Assembly: GCA_016744995.1 (NCBI GenBank)
Contig: JADGDG010000014.1
Span: forward strand, 52,957 to 116,956
Length of the DNA: 64,000 nt
From: Gammaproteobacteria bacterium
GTDB lineage: Bacteria > Pseudomonadota > Gammaproteobacteria > GRL18
Direction: 5' to 3'
The notes below the pieces were generated by a model. The model was not told where the DNA came from. It did not search any database and saw only the letters and a program-made list of their open reading frames with translations. How positions within the stretch are numbered: position 1 is the first letter of the stretch; each line of letters starts with the position of its first letter. The translations under genes and the position numbers were made by a program. Shown piece after piece: positions 1 through 9,404 of the stretch.

Positions 1-86
1 CGAGACACCAGTTAAAAAATTCGTCAAAAGAATAGTCATATACTAAAACAAAACATTTATTGATGCATTAGAAAGGTAGTTATTGA

Positions 87-842
87 GTGGATATAGCAAC
101 GATCATTGGAATTATTGGAGCACTAGCCATTATTGCGGTGGCAATGGTTCTCAGTGGTGGCATTATTTTATTTATTAATGTGCCGTCAATGCTGGTGGTT
201 TTTGGTGGTGCTTCATTCGCAGTAGTGGCCATGTTTCCTTTGGGGACGACCATTAGTTCATTTAAAGTAGTCTTAAAAGCAATTTTAAATAAACCTGTAA
301 GCTCTAATGAACTGATTGAAAAAGGTGTTGAACTAGCCACTATTGCCAGAAAAGAAGGTATTCTGGGTCTTGAAGGTCAGGAAATTCCGAATGAATTCCT
401 GCAAAAAGGCATTAGCCTGTGTGTCGATGGACATGAACCGGATTTTGTACAACGAATGTTATCTAAAGATATCAATCTTGCCGTAGAACGACATGAACTG
501 GGTCAAAAATTTTTGATGAAACTGGCTGATATGGGCCCGGCAATGGGTATGATTGGTACGCTCATTGGTCTGGTGGGTATGCTGGCAAATATGGATGATC
601 CAAAAACCATCGGCCCTTCAATGGCGGTTGCATTATTAACCACTCTTTATGGGGCTGTCTTAGCAAATGCCGTCTGTATCCCCCTTGCGGACAAGTTAAC
701 CTTTGTGATGGATCAGCAACGCCTGAGTCGAACACTAATCCTTGAAATTATTGGTGCTATCCAGGAAGGTATTAATCCCAAAGTCATGGGGGAAATGCTA
801 CAAACCTATTTACCTGAAGGTCAACGTGCTGTTGCTGAATAA
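87..842 (+). CDS. MotA/PomA-type flagellar stator protein
   Basis: Inner-membrane stator subunit that, with the next gene product, forms the ion channel driving flagellar rotation. The 251-aa length, N-terminal hydrophobic pair (residues 1-50), long cytoplasmic loop (about 55-145) and second hydrophobic pair (about 150-205, with MGPAMGMIGTLIGLVGML) fit the MotA/PomA/TolQ superfamily, closest in style to PomA. The start is GTG at 87, preceded by a GAAAGG-like ribosome site; the first 86 bases hold no other gene. It lies 64 bp upstream of the MotB-like gene in the same direction, so the two are probably one operon. Whether it uses H+ or Na+ cannot be settled by eye, and no other flagellar gene is in view. 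Confidence 0.9.
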   Translation: MDIATIIGIIGALAIIAVAMVLSGGIILFINVPSMLVVFGGASFAVVAMFPLGTTISSFKVVLKAILNKPVSSNELIEKGVELATIARKEGILGLEGQEIPNEFLQKGISLCVDGHEPDFVQRMLSKDINLAVERHELGQKFLMKLADMGPAMGMIGTLIGLVGMLANMDDPKTIGPSMAVALLTTLYGAVLANAVCIPLADKLTFVMDQQRLSRTLILEIIGAIQEGINPKVMGEMLQTYLPEGQRAVAE

Positions 843-906
843 GAGCCCTTAGCCAATAAATTTATGACAAATGATTATCTGATTTTAAATATAAGGCTGC
901 TTCTGG

Positions 907-2034
907 ATGGATGATGAGAAGCCCTGCAAATGCCCGGCAGGCATTCCTGCCTGGGTTCTAACATTTGCTGATCTTATGTCTCTTCTGATGTGCTTCTTTG
1001 TACTATTGCTTTCCTTTGCAGAAATGGATGTGCAGAAATTCAAACAAATTGCCGGTTCCCTTAAAGTGGCCTTTGGTGTGCAGCGTGATATTAAAGCGGT
1101 GGAAATTCCCAAAGGGGTAAATATTGTTGCCAAAGAATTTAGTCCTTCCCCCCCACAGCCCACTGTTATTAATGAAGTCAAACAAGTTACCAGTGATGAC
1201 ACACAGCAGGAACTTAAGCTCATTAATAAACTTGAGCAATTACAGGATGAAAGCAAAGAGCTCAAAGACAAAATGGAGAATATGTCTGAAGCGGTGGCAG
1301 AAGCAGAAGGTTTGAAAAAACAGCTGAGTAAAGTTGAAGCCGAAATTGCTGAAATTGAACAGGAATTAAGTGAACTGCAGCAGAAAATGGATCAGATGCA
1401 GGAAAATAAAATCAAAGAAAAAGCCGATGCATTAAGTGCTGCCCTGAAACAGGAAATTGAAGCCGAGATGATTGATGTGGAAGCGAAGGATGATAGTATT
1501 ATTATTCGCATCCGTGACAAGGGTTCTTTTTCAGCAGGTTCAGCCAGACTCACGGACGACTTTATTGAGATTCTTGAAATTATTGCTGAAGAATTAAGCA
1601 GTACCCAGGGTAATATTATTGTTGCAGGCCACACCGATGATATTCCTATCAGTACGGCTCAATTTCGTTCAAACTGGGCTTTGTCGTCGGCTCGTGCGGT
1701 GGCGGTGACTCATGAGTTACTATTAGACGATCGCCTGGAAAAATCCCGCTTCAGTATTCAGGGCTTTGCTGATGCCAGACCATTGGTTGGTAATGAAACA
1801 CCTGAAAGCAGGGCACAAAACCGCCGAGTTGAAATTATTATTTCACAAGGTAAAGCAGACTTGGGAATTACTCCTGATGAAGAGCCAGGCGTGTCTGATG
1901 GAAAGACTAACCGTACAGACAAGAACATAAATAAAAAACCATCAGGTGTTCAAAATAAGGCAGACTCAAATAGAGCAAATACAAATAATACCAGTGTTCC
2001 TGAGCAAGAGACACCAAGTTTTATTCAATTTTAA
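907..2034 (+). CDS. MotB/PomB-type stator protein with OmpA peptidoglycan-binding domain
   Basis: Partner of the MotA-like protein. The N-terminus has the single membrane segment of the family with the ion-carrying aspartate at residue 22 (TFADLMSLLMCFFVLLLSF). Residues about 95-185 are strongly predicted coiled coil, rich in E, K and Q and longer than in most MotB proteins. An OmpA-like domain (about 185-315, with VAGHTDDIPI and the NRRVEI motif) anchors to peptidoglycan. A hydrophilic tail rich in N, K and D follows. The 375-aa length is large for MotB (about 300). The PilZ gene begins 8 bp downstream, so all three genes are likely cotranscribed. The two cysteines near the N-terminus (CKC) match PomB-like sequences. 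Confidence 0.9.
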   Translation: MDDEKPCKCPAGIPAWVLTFADLMSLLMCFFVLLLSFAEMDVQKFKQIAGSLKVAFGVQRDIKAVEIPKGVNIVAKEFSPSPPQPTVINEVKQVTSDDTQQELKLINKLEQLQDESKELKDKMENMSEAVAEAEGLKKQLSKVEAEIAEIEQELSELQQKMDQMQENKIKEKADALSAALKQEIEAEMIDVEAKDDSIIIRIRDKGSFSAGSARLTDDFIEILEIIAEELSSTQGNIIVAGHTDDIPISTAQFRSNWALSSARAVAVTHELLLDDRLEKSRFSIQGFADARPLVGNETPESRAQNRRVEIIISQGKADLGITPDEEPGVSDGKTNRTDKNINKKPSGVQNKADSNRANTNNTSVPEQETPSFIQF

Positions 2035-2042
2035 GGGATAGT

Positions 2043-2663
2043 ATGAATTCAAATGTTCAAACAGATGAGCGTCGGCAGTATTATCGGATTGATGATAGTG
2101 CTATTTTTTCTTATCACGTCTTAAAAAAAGAGCTAAAAAAAGAGCTAAAAAAAGAGCTAAAAAAAGAGCTCAATAAAGAGCCAGCTGACGTGAATAAAAA
2201 CATTTCGACTGCTTTTGAAATGATTGAATTATTTGGTCAAATGAATCAACAAATGAGCGTTGCTCTGGGTCGTATCAGTGACCACTCAGCCGATATAGCC
2301 ACTTATCTGAAGGGGCTGGATAATAAAATAGAGTTGCTGGCTCAAATGTATTTGTTTAAAGACAATGGGTCTGATTTAGAACCTCAGCGGCAGATTAATC
2401 TTGGTGCAGGGGGACTGGCATTTGGCTCAGATGAAAAACTCAAACAGGGCACCTTGATTGCCATGGATATGATCCTGTCCACTGACTTGCTCTGTCTGCA
2501 TCTGACAGGGCGAGTGATTCAGGTTTCCAATGAAACAAATGGTGATTTTCCCTATCGAATTTCTGTTGGCTTTGTTGAGATATCAGATACTGAAGTTGAT
2601 CAAATTATTAAACACATCATGCGCCTGCAATCTGAGCAACTGAGAGCTAAAAGAGGATCCTAG
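2043..2663 (+). CDS. PilZ-domain protein with a tandem KKEL repeat
   Basis: Probable c-di-GMP receptor encoded directly after the stator genes, which suggests control of motility. The N-terminus carries the RxxxR PilZ signature (RRQYYR, residues 10-15). The second signature, normally (D/N)xSxxG, reads NLGAGG here, so the serine is replaced by glycine and binding may be weakened. Between the two, residues about 28-45 are four consecutive KKEL units encoded by a 12-bp tandem repeat, then a helical stretch. The split layout (signature, long helical insert, then barrel) resembles PilZ proteins with an inserted helical region. Ligand binding is inferred from the motif, not shown. Confidence 0.75.
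   Translation: MNSNVQTDERRQYYRIDDSAIFSYHVLKKELKKELKKELKKELNKEPADVNKNISTAFEMIELFGQMNQQMSVALGRISDHSADIATYLKGLDNKIELLAQMYLFKDNGSDLEPQRQINLGAGGLAFGSDEKLKQGTLIAMDMILSTDLLCLHLTGRVIQVSNETNGDFPYRISVGFVEISDTEVDQIIKHIMRLQSEQLRAKRGS
2120..2180 (+). repeat. 12-bp in-frame tandem repeat (KKEL units)
   Basis: About five copies of a 12-bp unit (GCTAAAAAAAGA); the first and last copies are diverged. Because 12 is a multiple of three, gain or loss of units keeps the PilZ reading frame. Each unit contains a run of seven A. Confidence 0.9.
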
Positions 2664-2851
2664 GAAAAATGTATCTAAAATGGATTTTTCTCAGTAAGCT
2701 CTTTATTCTTAGATAAGCTCCTAATTTTCTTCATTGATAAATCCTACGTTTTTCATGAGTTTTATCCCAGAGAGAGTGAGCTTGAGATTTATCCCATTCA
2801 TCCCAATCTTAGACTGCAATTACAATTAAAGACCAAACTTAGGAAAATAAT

Positions 2852-3097
2852 ATGCCAATTTATGAATACCGCTGTAATGGTTGCGGTCATGAGATGGAAT
2901 TGATACAAAAAATGTCAGATGATCCAATGAAAGATTGCCCGGTTTGTAAAGAGTCGAAGTTAAAAAAACTGATTTCTGCGGTAGGTTTTCGTCTCAAAGG
3001 CAATGGCTGGTATGAAACCGACTTTAAAAATAGTAAAAAAAGTAGCAGTTCCGACAGCTCTTGTGGCGGCGGTGGCGGTGGTTGCGCTTCAAAGTAA
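2852..3097 (+). CDS. FmdB-family zinc ribbon protein
   Basis: Small (81 aa) regulatory-type zinc ribbon of the FmdB/CxxC_CXXC_SSSS family. It begins MPIYEYRCNGCGHE and has two CxxC knuckles (CNGC near residue 9, CPVC near 35), followed by a flexible Ser-rich stretch and a Gly run ending CASK. The family is widespread and often sits just upstream of aspS in proteobacteria, as here (85 bp gap). Function is unresolved. The preceding 190-bp gap shows no gene. Confidence 0.88.
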   Translation: MPIYEYRCNGCGHEMELIQKMSDDPMKDCPVCKESKLKKLISAVGFRLKGNGWYETDFKNSKKSSSSDSSCGGGGGGCASK

Positions 3098-3181
3098 CTT
3101 ATCCCTTGTAGTCTGAGCAAACAAAGCTTAAAATTATCGGTTTTATATAGATAAACGTGAATTATAATCAGGAAACAGGGT

Positions 3182-4972
3182 ATGCGAAGCCATTATTGCG
3201 GTCACTTAACACAAGAAAACATTGATCAAGAAGTTCTTCTCAGCGGTTGGGTGCATCGTCGCCGTGATCATGGCGGTGTTATTTTTGTCGATTTGAGAGA
3301 CTGTAAAGGCATTTCACAAATTGTTTTTGATCCTGACATTCCTGAAATGTTTATGCTGGCTGAAAAGATTCGTAATGAATTTGTTATTCAGGTTAAAGGC
3401 AAGGTTCGTCAACGTCCTCAGGGAACAGAAAACCCGGAAATGACTACCGGGCAAGTTGAGGTGCTGGCTCTGGAACTGAGCGTTTTGAATGCTTCAGAAA
3501 CCCCTCCATTTCAACTCGATGACGACGATGTTTCTGAAGAACACCGTCTACGTTACCGTTATATCGATCTACGTCGTCCTGAAATGCAAAAACGTTTGAG
3601 ACTGCGTTCACAGATCACCCGTATGTTGCGTAATTATCTTGATGATAATGATTTCCTTGATATTGAAACTCCTATTTTGACTAAGGCGACTCCTGAAGGT
3701 GCTCGTGATTATCTGGTGCCCAGTCGAACACATCCGGGAGAGTTTTTTGCTTTGCCTCAGTCACCTCAATTGTTTAAACAATTACTGATGATGTCAGGAA
3801 TGGATCGCTACTATCAGGTGGTTCGCTGTTTCCGGGATGAAGACTTACGAGCCGATCGCCAGCCGGAATTTACTCAGATTGATATCGAAACTTCCTTCAT
3901 GGAAGAAGAACAGCTGATGACTATGATGGAAGATATGATGCGCTCTATCTTTGCCAAAGTGTTAGAACAGCAGTTGCCGAACCCATTTCCTCGCATGACT
4001 TATGCAGAAGCAATGAATCGTTACGGCAGTGACAAGCCGGATTTACGGATTGAGCTGGAGCTGGTTGAAGTTGCAGATGTGTTGACCGATGTTGATTTCA
4101 AAGTCTTTTCTGGTCCTGCAAAAGATCCTGATAGCCGTGTTACAGCATTGCGTGTACCCAATGGTTCAGCTCTGACCCGCAAACAGATTGATGGATATAC
4201 TAAGTATGTTTCAATTTATGGTGCCAGAGGATTAGCTTACATAAAAGTCAATGAGATTGCTGCTGGTCGTGAGGGCCTGCAGTCACCGATTGTTAAATTT
4301 ATTCCTGATGAATCTCTGACTACTATTATAGAAAGGACTGGTGCTCAAGATGGCGACTTGATCTTCTTTGGTGCTGATAAAACAAAAGTGGTTAACGAAG
4401 CTTTGGGAGCTTTACGTATTAAAGTTGCTCAGGATTTAGATCTGGTGAAACATGGCTGGCAACCTCTCTGGGTGGTTGACTTCCCGATGTTTGAATATGA
4501 TGAAGGTGGCAAACGTTGGACTGCATTGCATCATCCATTCACATCACCCAGTAGTGATGATCCTCAGGAGTTACTGGATAATCCCGGTAAAAGTCTGTCC
4601 AAAGCCTATGATATGGTGCTTAACGGCACAGAACTGGGTGGCGGCTCAGTTCGCATTCACCAACAGGCGATGCAGCAAAGTGTCTTTAAATTGCTGGGAA
4701 TTGGTGATGAAGAAGCGCAGGATAAATTTGGCTTCTTACTGGATGCATTAAAATATGGCTGTCCGCCACACGCAGGTATTGCCTTTGGTCTGGATCGTCT
4801 GGTGATGCTTATGACCGGTGCCAGTTCAATTCGAGAAGTCATGGCATTCCCAAAAACACAATCAGCAGCATGCTTGCTGACATCAGCGCCGTCAGAAGTG
4901 AGTCCTGCTCAATTGAAAGAGCTGGGCATTAAGAAGCGTGAAGTTTTAGCGGATAAATTAGCTGAAAGTTAA
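3182..4972 (+). CDS. aspS: aspartyl-tRNA synthetase
   Basis: Charges tRNA-Asp with aspartate in the cytoplasm (class IIb). At 596 aa it has the bacterial-type length. It begins MRSHYCGHL with the OB-fold anticodon-binding domain (about 1-110), then class II motif 2 ([16 protein letters not shown], about 217-232), the bacterial GAD insertion domain (about 280-420) and motif 3 ([12 protein letters not shown], about 528-539). ATG start with an upstream AGGAAACAGGGT. It lies in the same direction as yebC and ruvCAB, the usual gammaproteobacterial arrangement. Confidence 0.97.
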   Translation: MRSHYCGHLTQENIDQEVLLSGWVHRRRDHGGVIFVDLRDCKGISQIVFDPDIPEMFMLAEKIRNEFVIQVKGKVRQRPQGTENPEMTTGQVEVLALELSVLNASETPPFQLDDDDVSEEHRLRYRYIDLRRPEMQKRLRLRSQITRMLRNYLDDNDFLDIETPILTKATPEGARDYLVPSRTHPGEFFALPQSPQLFKQLLMMSGMDRYYQVVRCFRDEDLRADRQPEFTQIDIETSFMEEEQLMTMMEDMMRSIFAKVLEQQLPNPFPRMTYAEAMNRYGSDKPDLRIELELVEVADVLTDVDFKVFSGPAKDPDSRVTALRVPNGSALTRKQIDGYTKYVSIYGARGLAYIKVNEIAAGREGLQSPIVKFIPDESLTTIIERTGAQDGDLIFFGADKTKVVNEALGALRIKVAQDLDLVKHGWQPLWVVDFPMFEYDEGGKRWTALHHPFTSPSSDDPQELLDNPGKSLSKAYDMVLNGTELGGGSVRIHQQAMQQSVFKLLGIGDEEAQDKFGFLLDALKYGCPPHAGIAFGLDRLVMLMTGASSIREVMAFPKTQSAACLLTSAPSEVSPAQLKELGIKKREVLADKLAES

Positions 4973-4990
4973 AGCACGATTGATATAGAA

Positions 4991-5049
4991 TTTAATGACA
5001 TTGTTTTAGATGATACTGTCTTAAATGATATAGTTTTAAATGACATAGT
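4991..5049 (+). repeat. degenerate 15-bp tandem repeat upstream of yebC
   Basis: Four successive 14-15-bp units of the form TTTAAATGACATAGT (4991-5004, 5005-5019, 5020-5034, 5035-5049) fill most of the aspS-yebC gap. Read in one frame they give a repeated V-L-N-D-I pentapeptide with no start codon, so it is probably non-coding. Confidence 0.8.
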
Positions 5050-5075
5050 ATTGAAGAAAGAAAAAAGAGGTTTTC

Positions 5076-5828
5076 ATGGCAGGTCATAGTAAATGGGCAA
5101 ATATCCAGCACCGAAAAAAAGGTCAGGATGCCAAACGAGGAAAATTATTCACCAAACTCATTCGTGAAATCACCGTAGCTGCCCGTCTGGGCGGTGGTGA
5201 TGCGGATGCTAATCCACGCTTACGAGCGATTATTGATAAATCATTACGTGCCAATATGACTCGTGATACAGTAGAACGTGCTGTAAAACGTGGTGCAGGC
5301 GATACTGATGGTGAAAACTTTGATGAAATTCGTTATGAAGGTTATGGCCCAAATGGTGTTGCTGTCATGGTTGATTGTCTGACCGATAACCGCAATCGTA
5401 CGGTTGCTGAAGTGCGTCATGCCTTCACCAAGTCTGGTGGAAATCTGGGTACTGATGGTTCGGTATCCTATTTGTTTAGTAAAATCGGCATACTGAGTTA
5501 TCCCGTGGGCAGTGATGAAGATGCCATCATGGAAGCTGCACTGGAAGCTGGCGCAGAAGATGTTGAAACCAATGATGATGGTTCCATTGATGTCACTACA
5601 TCATCGGATGACTTTATGGATGTTAAAGATGCCATGGTTGCTGCAGGCTTTGATCCGGAAATGGCTGAAGTGACCATGAAAGCAGCAACCAGTGTTGAGC
5701 TGGAGCTTGAAGACGCACAAAAAGTTATGCGCCTGGTGGATATGCTGGAAGATCTGGATGATGTACAGAATGTTTACTCAAATTCTGAGTTTTCAGATGA
5801 GGTAATGGTACAGTTAGCCGAAGGTTAG
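5076..5828 (+). CDS. yebC: YebC/PmpR-family protein
   Basis: Member of the YebC family, known as DNA-binding regulators (PmpR) and, more recently for YebC/TACO1-type proteins, as translation factors for difficult peptide stretches. It begins with the invariant [20 protein letters not shown] and has the full 250-aa length of the family. ATG start with a GAAAAAAGAGG ribosome site. It precedes ruvC, as in many gammaproteobacteria. Confidence 0.96.
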   Translation: MAGHSKWANIQHRKKGQDAKRGKLFTKLIREITVAARLGGGDADANPRLRAIIDKSLRANMTRDTVERAVKRGAGDTDGENFDEIRYEGYGPNGVAVMVDCLTDNRNRTVAEVRHAFTKSGGNLGTDGSVSYLFSKIGILSYPVGSDEDAIMEAALEAGAEDVETNDDGSIDVTTSSDDFMDVKDAMVAAGFDPEMAEVTMKAATSVELELEDAQKVMRLVDMLEDLDDVQNVYSNSEFSDEVMVQLAEG

Positions 5829-5848
5829 ATTTAACGAGGAGGGTATTC

Positions 5849-5890
5849 ATGAATCACCTCCTCAGTACACTGGAGCACATCATTTCTTGA
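5849..5890 (+). CDS. possible 13-aa leader peptide in a hairpin upstream of ruvC
   Basis: An ATG at 5849 follows a near-perfect Shine-Dalgarno (GAGGAGGG, 5836-5843) by five bases and opens a 13-codon frame (MNHLLSTLEHIIS). The Shine-Dalgarno is the 5' arm of an inverted repeat (GAGGAGG at 5836-5842 with CCTCCTC at 5857-5863, plus inner pairs), so RNA folding would hide both the ribosome site and the ATG. This could be a regulatory leader peptide for ruvCAB or just a hairpin ending the yebC message; no U-run follows. No homology is claimed. Confidence 0.3.
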   Translation: MNHLLSTLEHIIS

Positions 5891-5938
5891 ATGCTCAGTG
5901 ATTTTGAAGTTTTGCTTTAATTATAAGGAAAGCCGCTC

Positions 5939-6517
5939 ATCTTAACCCCCCCCAATACAACAATTATATTAGGTATTGATCCCGGTTCATTGAAAACCGG
6001 CTATGGTCTCATAGAATCTGCAGGGAACCGACTTCGATTTTTAGAGTGCGGCACCATCAAAACCGGCGGAGGCCCTTTACCTCCCCGATTAAAAATAATT
6101 TTTAATGATATTCGTCAGATCGTACAACAGTGGTCTCCAGATGAAATGGCAATAGAAAATGTTTTTCTGGCACGTAACCCTGATTCAGCGTTAAAATTAG
6201 GGCAGGCTCGAGGTGCGGCTATTTGTGCTGTTATGGTTGATGATATTCCGGTTGCAGAATACAGCGCCAATCAAGTCAAGCAGGCCATTGTCGGTAAAGG
6301 TCATGCAGCAAAAACACAAGTTCAGCATATGATTAAAATATTACTGAATTTAAATGAAACACCCCAGCCGGATGCTGCGGATGCACTGGCTATTGCCCTT
6401 TGTCATGCTAATACAAGAAAAACAATAACCGAGCTAAAAAGTAAAGCCAGTGAGCGATACCCTGCAGAAGTGCTGAAATCAATTCGCGGCAGACGGAAAA
6501 AACGCTTTAAGATATAA
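5939..6517 (+). CDS. ruvC: Holliday junction resolvase RuvC (non-canonical start)
   Basis: Endonuclease that cuts Holliday junctions within the RuvABC complex. Catalytic acids are visible: Asp in ILGIDPGS, Glu in MAIENVFLARNPDSALKLGQ and the two Asp of PDAADALAIA. The core aligns with E. coli RuvC from IILGIDPG on. No ATG, GTG or TTG lies in frame between the upstream stop (TAA at 5924) and this motif; the first TTG (5990) would delete the catalytic Asp. I place the start at ATC 5939, nine bases after AAGGA (5925-5929); ATT at 5963, directly before ATA-TTA-GGT, is the alternative. An ATG-to-ATC mutation or base-call error is also possible. ruvA follows 45 bp downstream. Confidence 0.85.
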   Translation: MLTPPNTTIILGIDPGSLKTGYGLIESAGNRLRFLECGTIKTGGGPLPPRLKIIFNDIRQIVQQWSPDEMAIENVFLARNPDSALKLGQARGAAICAVMVDDIPVAEYSANQVKQAIVGKGHAAKTQVQHMIKILLNLNETPQPDAADALAIALCHANTRKTITELKSKASERYPAEVLKSIRGRRKKRFKI

Positions 6518-6562
6518 ATCAGTTATTAAATATACAAATATACAAACTTAAAACAGGCTCCC

Positions 6563-7177
6563 ATGATTGGACGATTGTCAGGTATTCTGATACAAAAACA
6601 AGCCCCTTTTCTGATGATTGATGTGCATGGAGTCGGCTACGAAGTCCAGGCTCCCATGAGTACTTTTTACAATTTACCAGAGCTGGATAAACCCCTTGTG
6701 CTGCTCATTCATATGGTGGTCCGTGAAGATGCCCAGTTACTCTATGGATTTTATAGTGAATCAGAGCGTCGGCTGTTCAAAAGCCTGATTAAAGTGAATG
6801 GTGTCGGTCCGAAATTAGGCTTAACCATTTTGTCAGGCATTAGTGCTGATGAATTTGTTCAGGTTGTTAAAAACAATGACGAAACAGGTCTGGTACGATT
6901 ACCCGGCATTGGCAAGAAAACTGCCCAGCGATTAATTGTGGAAATGAAAGATCGTCTGGATGACTGGCAGGATGAATCTGAAGCAGGACTGGACAAAAGC
7001 ACGACTGCATCAGATAATTTAAATCCTGGACAGGATATTATAAAAGAAGCCACCAGTGCACTTATTGCATTAGGCTATAAGCCTGTTGAAGCCAGTAAAA
7101 TGATCAGTAAATTAGATAAGCAGAATCAAAGCAGTGAATCCTTAATTAAACAAGCTTTAAAAAATACCGTCAGATAA
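6563..7177 (+). CDS. ruvA: Holliday junction DNA helicase subunit RuvA
   Basis: Tetrameric protein that binds four-way junctions and loads RuvB. Begins MIGRLSGIL; domain I OB-fold (about 1-63), tandem helix-hairpin-helix motifs (VNGVGPKLGLTILSG and LPGIGKKTAQRLIVEMK, about 78-135), and the C-terminal domain III that contacts RuvB (about 155-204). 204 aa is normal. It sits between ruvC and ruvB in the same direction. Confidence 0.96.
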   Translation: MIGRLSGILIQKQAPFLMIDVHGVGYEVQAPMSTFYNLPELDKPLVLLIHMVVREDAQLLYGFYSESERRLFKSLIKVNGVGPKLGLTILSGISADEFVQVVKNNDETGLVRLPGIGKKTAQRLIVEMKDRLDDWQDESEAGLDKSTTASDNLNPGQDIIKEATSALIALGYKPVEASKMISKLDKQNQSSESLIKQALKNTVR

Positions 7178-7208
7178 CTTATGTTAGGCTCTTTATGTCA
7201 GGTTTTTT

Positions 7209-8207
7209 ATGTTAGAAAATGAACGTATTATTTCAGGAGTTGAAGTAACGAATGAAGATCAATTAGATCGTTCTATCCGCCCTAAAACCCTGAAGGATTA
7301 TGTCGGACAGCCTTCAGTGTGTGAGCAGATGGATATCTTTATTCCAGCAGCCAGAAACCGCAATGAAGCATTGGATCATGTGCTTATTTTTGGCCCCCCT
7401 GGCCTTGGGAAAACCACACTATCACATATTATTGCTAACGAAATGGGCGTTAATTTGCGTCAGACATCAGGACCAGTACTCGAACGTCCTGGAGATCTCG
7501 CTGCTTTGCTGACCAATCTGGAAGAAGGTGACGTATTATTTATCGATGAAATTCACCGCTTGAGTGCCGTGGTTGAAGAAGTTTTGTACCCTGCAATGGA
7601 AGATAATCAGCTGGATATTATGATTGGTGAAGGACCGGCTGCTCGCTCAATTAAGCTGGACTTACCGCCTTTTACCCTGATTGGTGCCACCACAAGGGCA
7701 GGTTTATTGACTTCACCTCTACGTGATCGTTTTGGCATTGTGCAGAGACTGGAATTTTACTCGATTGCTGATTTGACTCATATTGTCAGCCGTTCGGCAA
7801 AGATTATGGCTATACAGATTGACCCGCATGGTGCCAGTGAAATTGCTAAGCGCTCCAGAGGTACACCCCGTATTGCCAATCGTCTGTTGAGACGTGTCCG
7901 GGATTATGCAGAAATTAAAGGCGATGGACTGGTCAATGTTGATATTGCTGATCGTGCTTTGAATATGCTGGAAGTTGATCCCATGGGCTTTGATATGATG
8001 GATCGAAAACTGATGTTGAGCATTATTGAAAAATTTGATGGCGGCCCTGTAGGTGTTGATAATCTGGCAGCAGCGATCAGTGAAGAAAAGGGAACTATAG
8101 AAGATGTTCTGGAACCTTTTTTAATTCAGCAGGGATACATCATGCGTACTCCAAGGGGGCGGGTGGCAACCGATATGGCTTATTTACACTTTGGTCTGCA
8201 GAGGTAG
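7209..8207 (+). CDS. ruvB: Holliday junction branch migration ATPase RuvB
   Basis: AAA+ motor of RuvAB branch migration. Walker A (GPPGLGKTT, about residue 61), Walker B ([11 protein letters not shown], about 108), sensor motif ([11 protein letters not shown]) and a C-terminal winged-helix DNA-binding domain ending in the RTPRGR-type motif. 332 aa matches the family. ATG start after a short gap from ruvA; last gene of the block. Confidence 0.97.
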   Translation: MLENERIISGVEVTNEDQLDRSIRPKTLKDYVGQPSVCEQMDIFIPAARNRNEALDHVLIFGPPGLGKTTLSHIIANEMGVNLRQTSGPVLERPGDLAALLTNLEEGDVLFIDEIHRLSAVVEEVLYPAMEDNQLDIMIGEGPAARSIKLDLPPFTLIGATTRAGLLTSPLRDRFGIVQRLEFYSIADLTHIVSRSAKIMAIQIDPHGASEIAKRSRGTPRIANRLLRRVRDYAEIKGDGLVNVDIADRALNMLEVDPMGFDMMDRKLMLSIIEKFDGGPVGVDNLAAAISEEKGTIEDVLEPFLIQQGYIMRTPRGRVATDMAYLHFGLQR

Positions 8208-8468
8208 TTCACAGCGTTGATTATCCGGAGCCAAGAGGCATGAAATACTTATATTAAAAGACAATATGCATCCAGTAAAAAATATTCTTTCTTTAAAGGT
8301 CTTAAGAAGAATTCTTTGTTTAATTATTACTGAATTTTAGTTATTGCTCAAGAATGAAGTTTTCACCTTATATTTCACTTTTGGATAACACGCAATTACT
8401 AGAAATAAACAGTTTATGGATGAAATTAATCCAAATTTACCGGATTATTTTTATAATGAATAGCAACA

Positions 8469-9070
8469 AAACGACCTAAGCAGTAATTTGCTGATTGTTT
8501 GGAAATCAAGAGAAAAAGAAGTGGCGGTGTTCGAATAAGTGTGTATAAAACGACTGCAAGGGCAGCTAATGCAACAACCTGGGGACGCTGCAGGCTTTTA
8601 GTTATCAAAGGTCATCCATGTAACGCTTGCTGTCGCCATCCATGGATCCAAACACCCCAGTTTGTTGCATTAGCTGCCCTCACAGTCTCTTAAGGCATTT
8701 ATTCTCTCTGGGAGTGTCCGAAATCAAAAGCAAAGAAAAAGCCAGAGCAATAGCTAACCCCTCAATCCCCCTTTGAAAAAGGGGGAAGTAACAGCACAAT
8801 AGCTCAAGTAAATGGGCTCCTATGCTTTTGATTTTTCTTTGCTTTTGGACAACACCAGTGAGGACAACTGAGGTAGAAGAGTGTGCACGATACTGGTCCG
8901 TCTAACTGGGGTGTTTGGAGCCATGGATGGCGACAGCAAGCGTTACATGGACGTACCTGAAGCGTCCCCAGTTAGACGGACCAGTGTCGGGTGCAATCGA
9001 CAGGCTCAGCATTTTGTCCGAACGCCCCCCTTCTTTTTCTCTTGATTTTCAAATTACAGCTATGGTCGTT
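8469..9070. repeat. ~600-bp element of nested inverted repeats, no gene
   Basis: This fills most of the 1.2-kb gap between ruvB (ends 8207) and ybgC (starts 9405). Outer arms: 8502-8533 pairs with 9019-9050 (shared core AATCAAGAGAAAAAGAAG), with weaker pairing out to 8469/9070. Inside: 8618-8661 pairs with 8904-8947 (44 bp, about one mismatch) and continues through GGGGACGCTGCAGG (8581) with the complementary stretch near 8957-8970; 8558-8584 pairs with 8655-8681; 8892-8911 pairs perfectly with 8966-8985 (20 bp); 8715-8740 pairs with 8823-8850; and 8766-8786 is a TCCCCCTTT-GAA-AAAGGGGGA hairpin. Short open frames across it follow the palindromes and are not credible genes. The remaining parts (8208-8468, 9071-9404) show no gene. 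A non-autonomous mobile element or successive insertions is the likely explanation. Confidence 0.8.
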
Positions 9071-9404
9071 AAGCAGCATAAGTATGAAAAAATTTAAAGA
9101 ACCATTTATATTATTAGAAAATAGATGAATTGCATATTGGACGAGAAGACTAATTCATCTTTGAAAGATCTAATTAAAGCTTTATCCTGGCAATCAGGCG
9201 TATATCGGATGGTGTATACTTGCTGAGTTCGAATACTGAATTGGTTTTGCTATAAAAATCAAACCTGTCACAATAATGAACATCTATGGGTTTTATCTCG
9301 TTGCCGATGAAACTTTATTCACTTAGAATAGTCAGTTATATGAATCAGTAAATTCAGACTAGTGCTGTTTTTCTACTAGTTTGATGTAAGAAATGGATGA
9401 ATGA

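Noticed and set aside
2120..2180. CRISPR-like array
   Set aside because: Units are 12 bp, contiguous without spacers and in frame within a gene. No CRISPR repeat-spacer structure or cas gene was seen anywhere in the window.
5946..5953. Poly-C tract (eight C) as a frameshift explaining the missing ruvC start
   Set aside because: All three frames were read upstream of the tract; none has ATG, GTG or TTG before a stop, so adding or removing a C does not create a canonical start.
5990..6517. TTG 5990 as the ruvC start
   Set aside because: It would remove ILGIDPG, which carries an essential catalytic Asp.
8499..9097. Short open frames (8499-8693, 8426-8608, 8915-9097) as genes
   Set aside because: They lie in the nested palindromes, read through the repeated arms and show no protein-like pattern.
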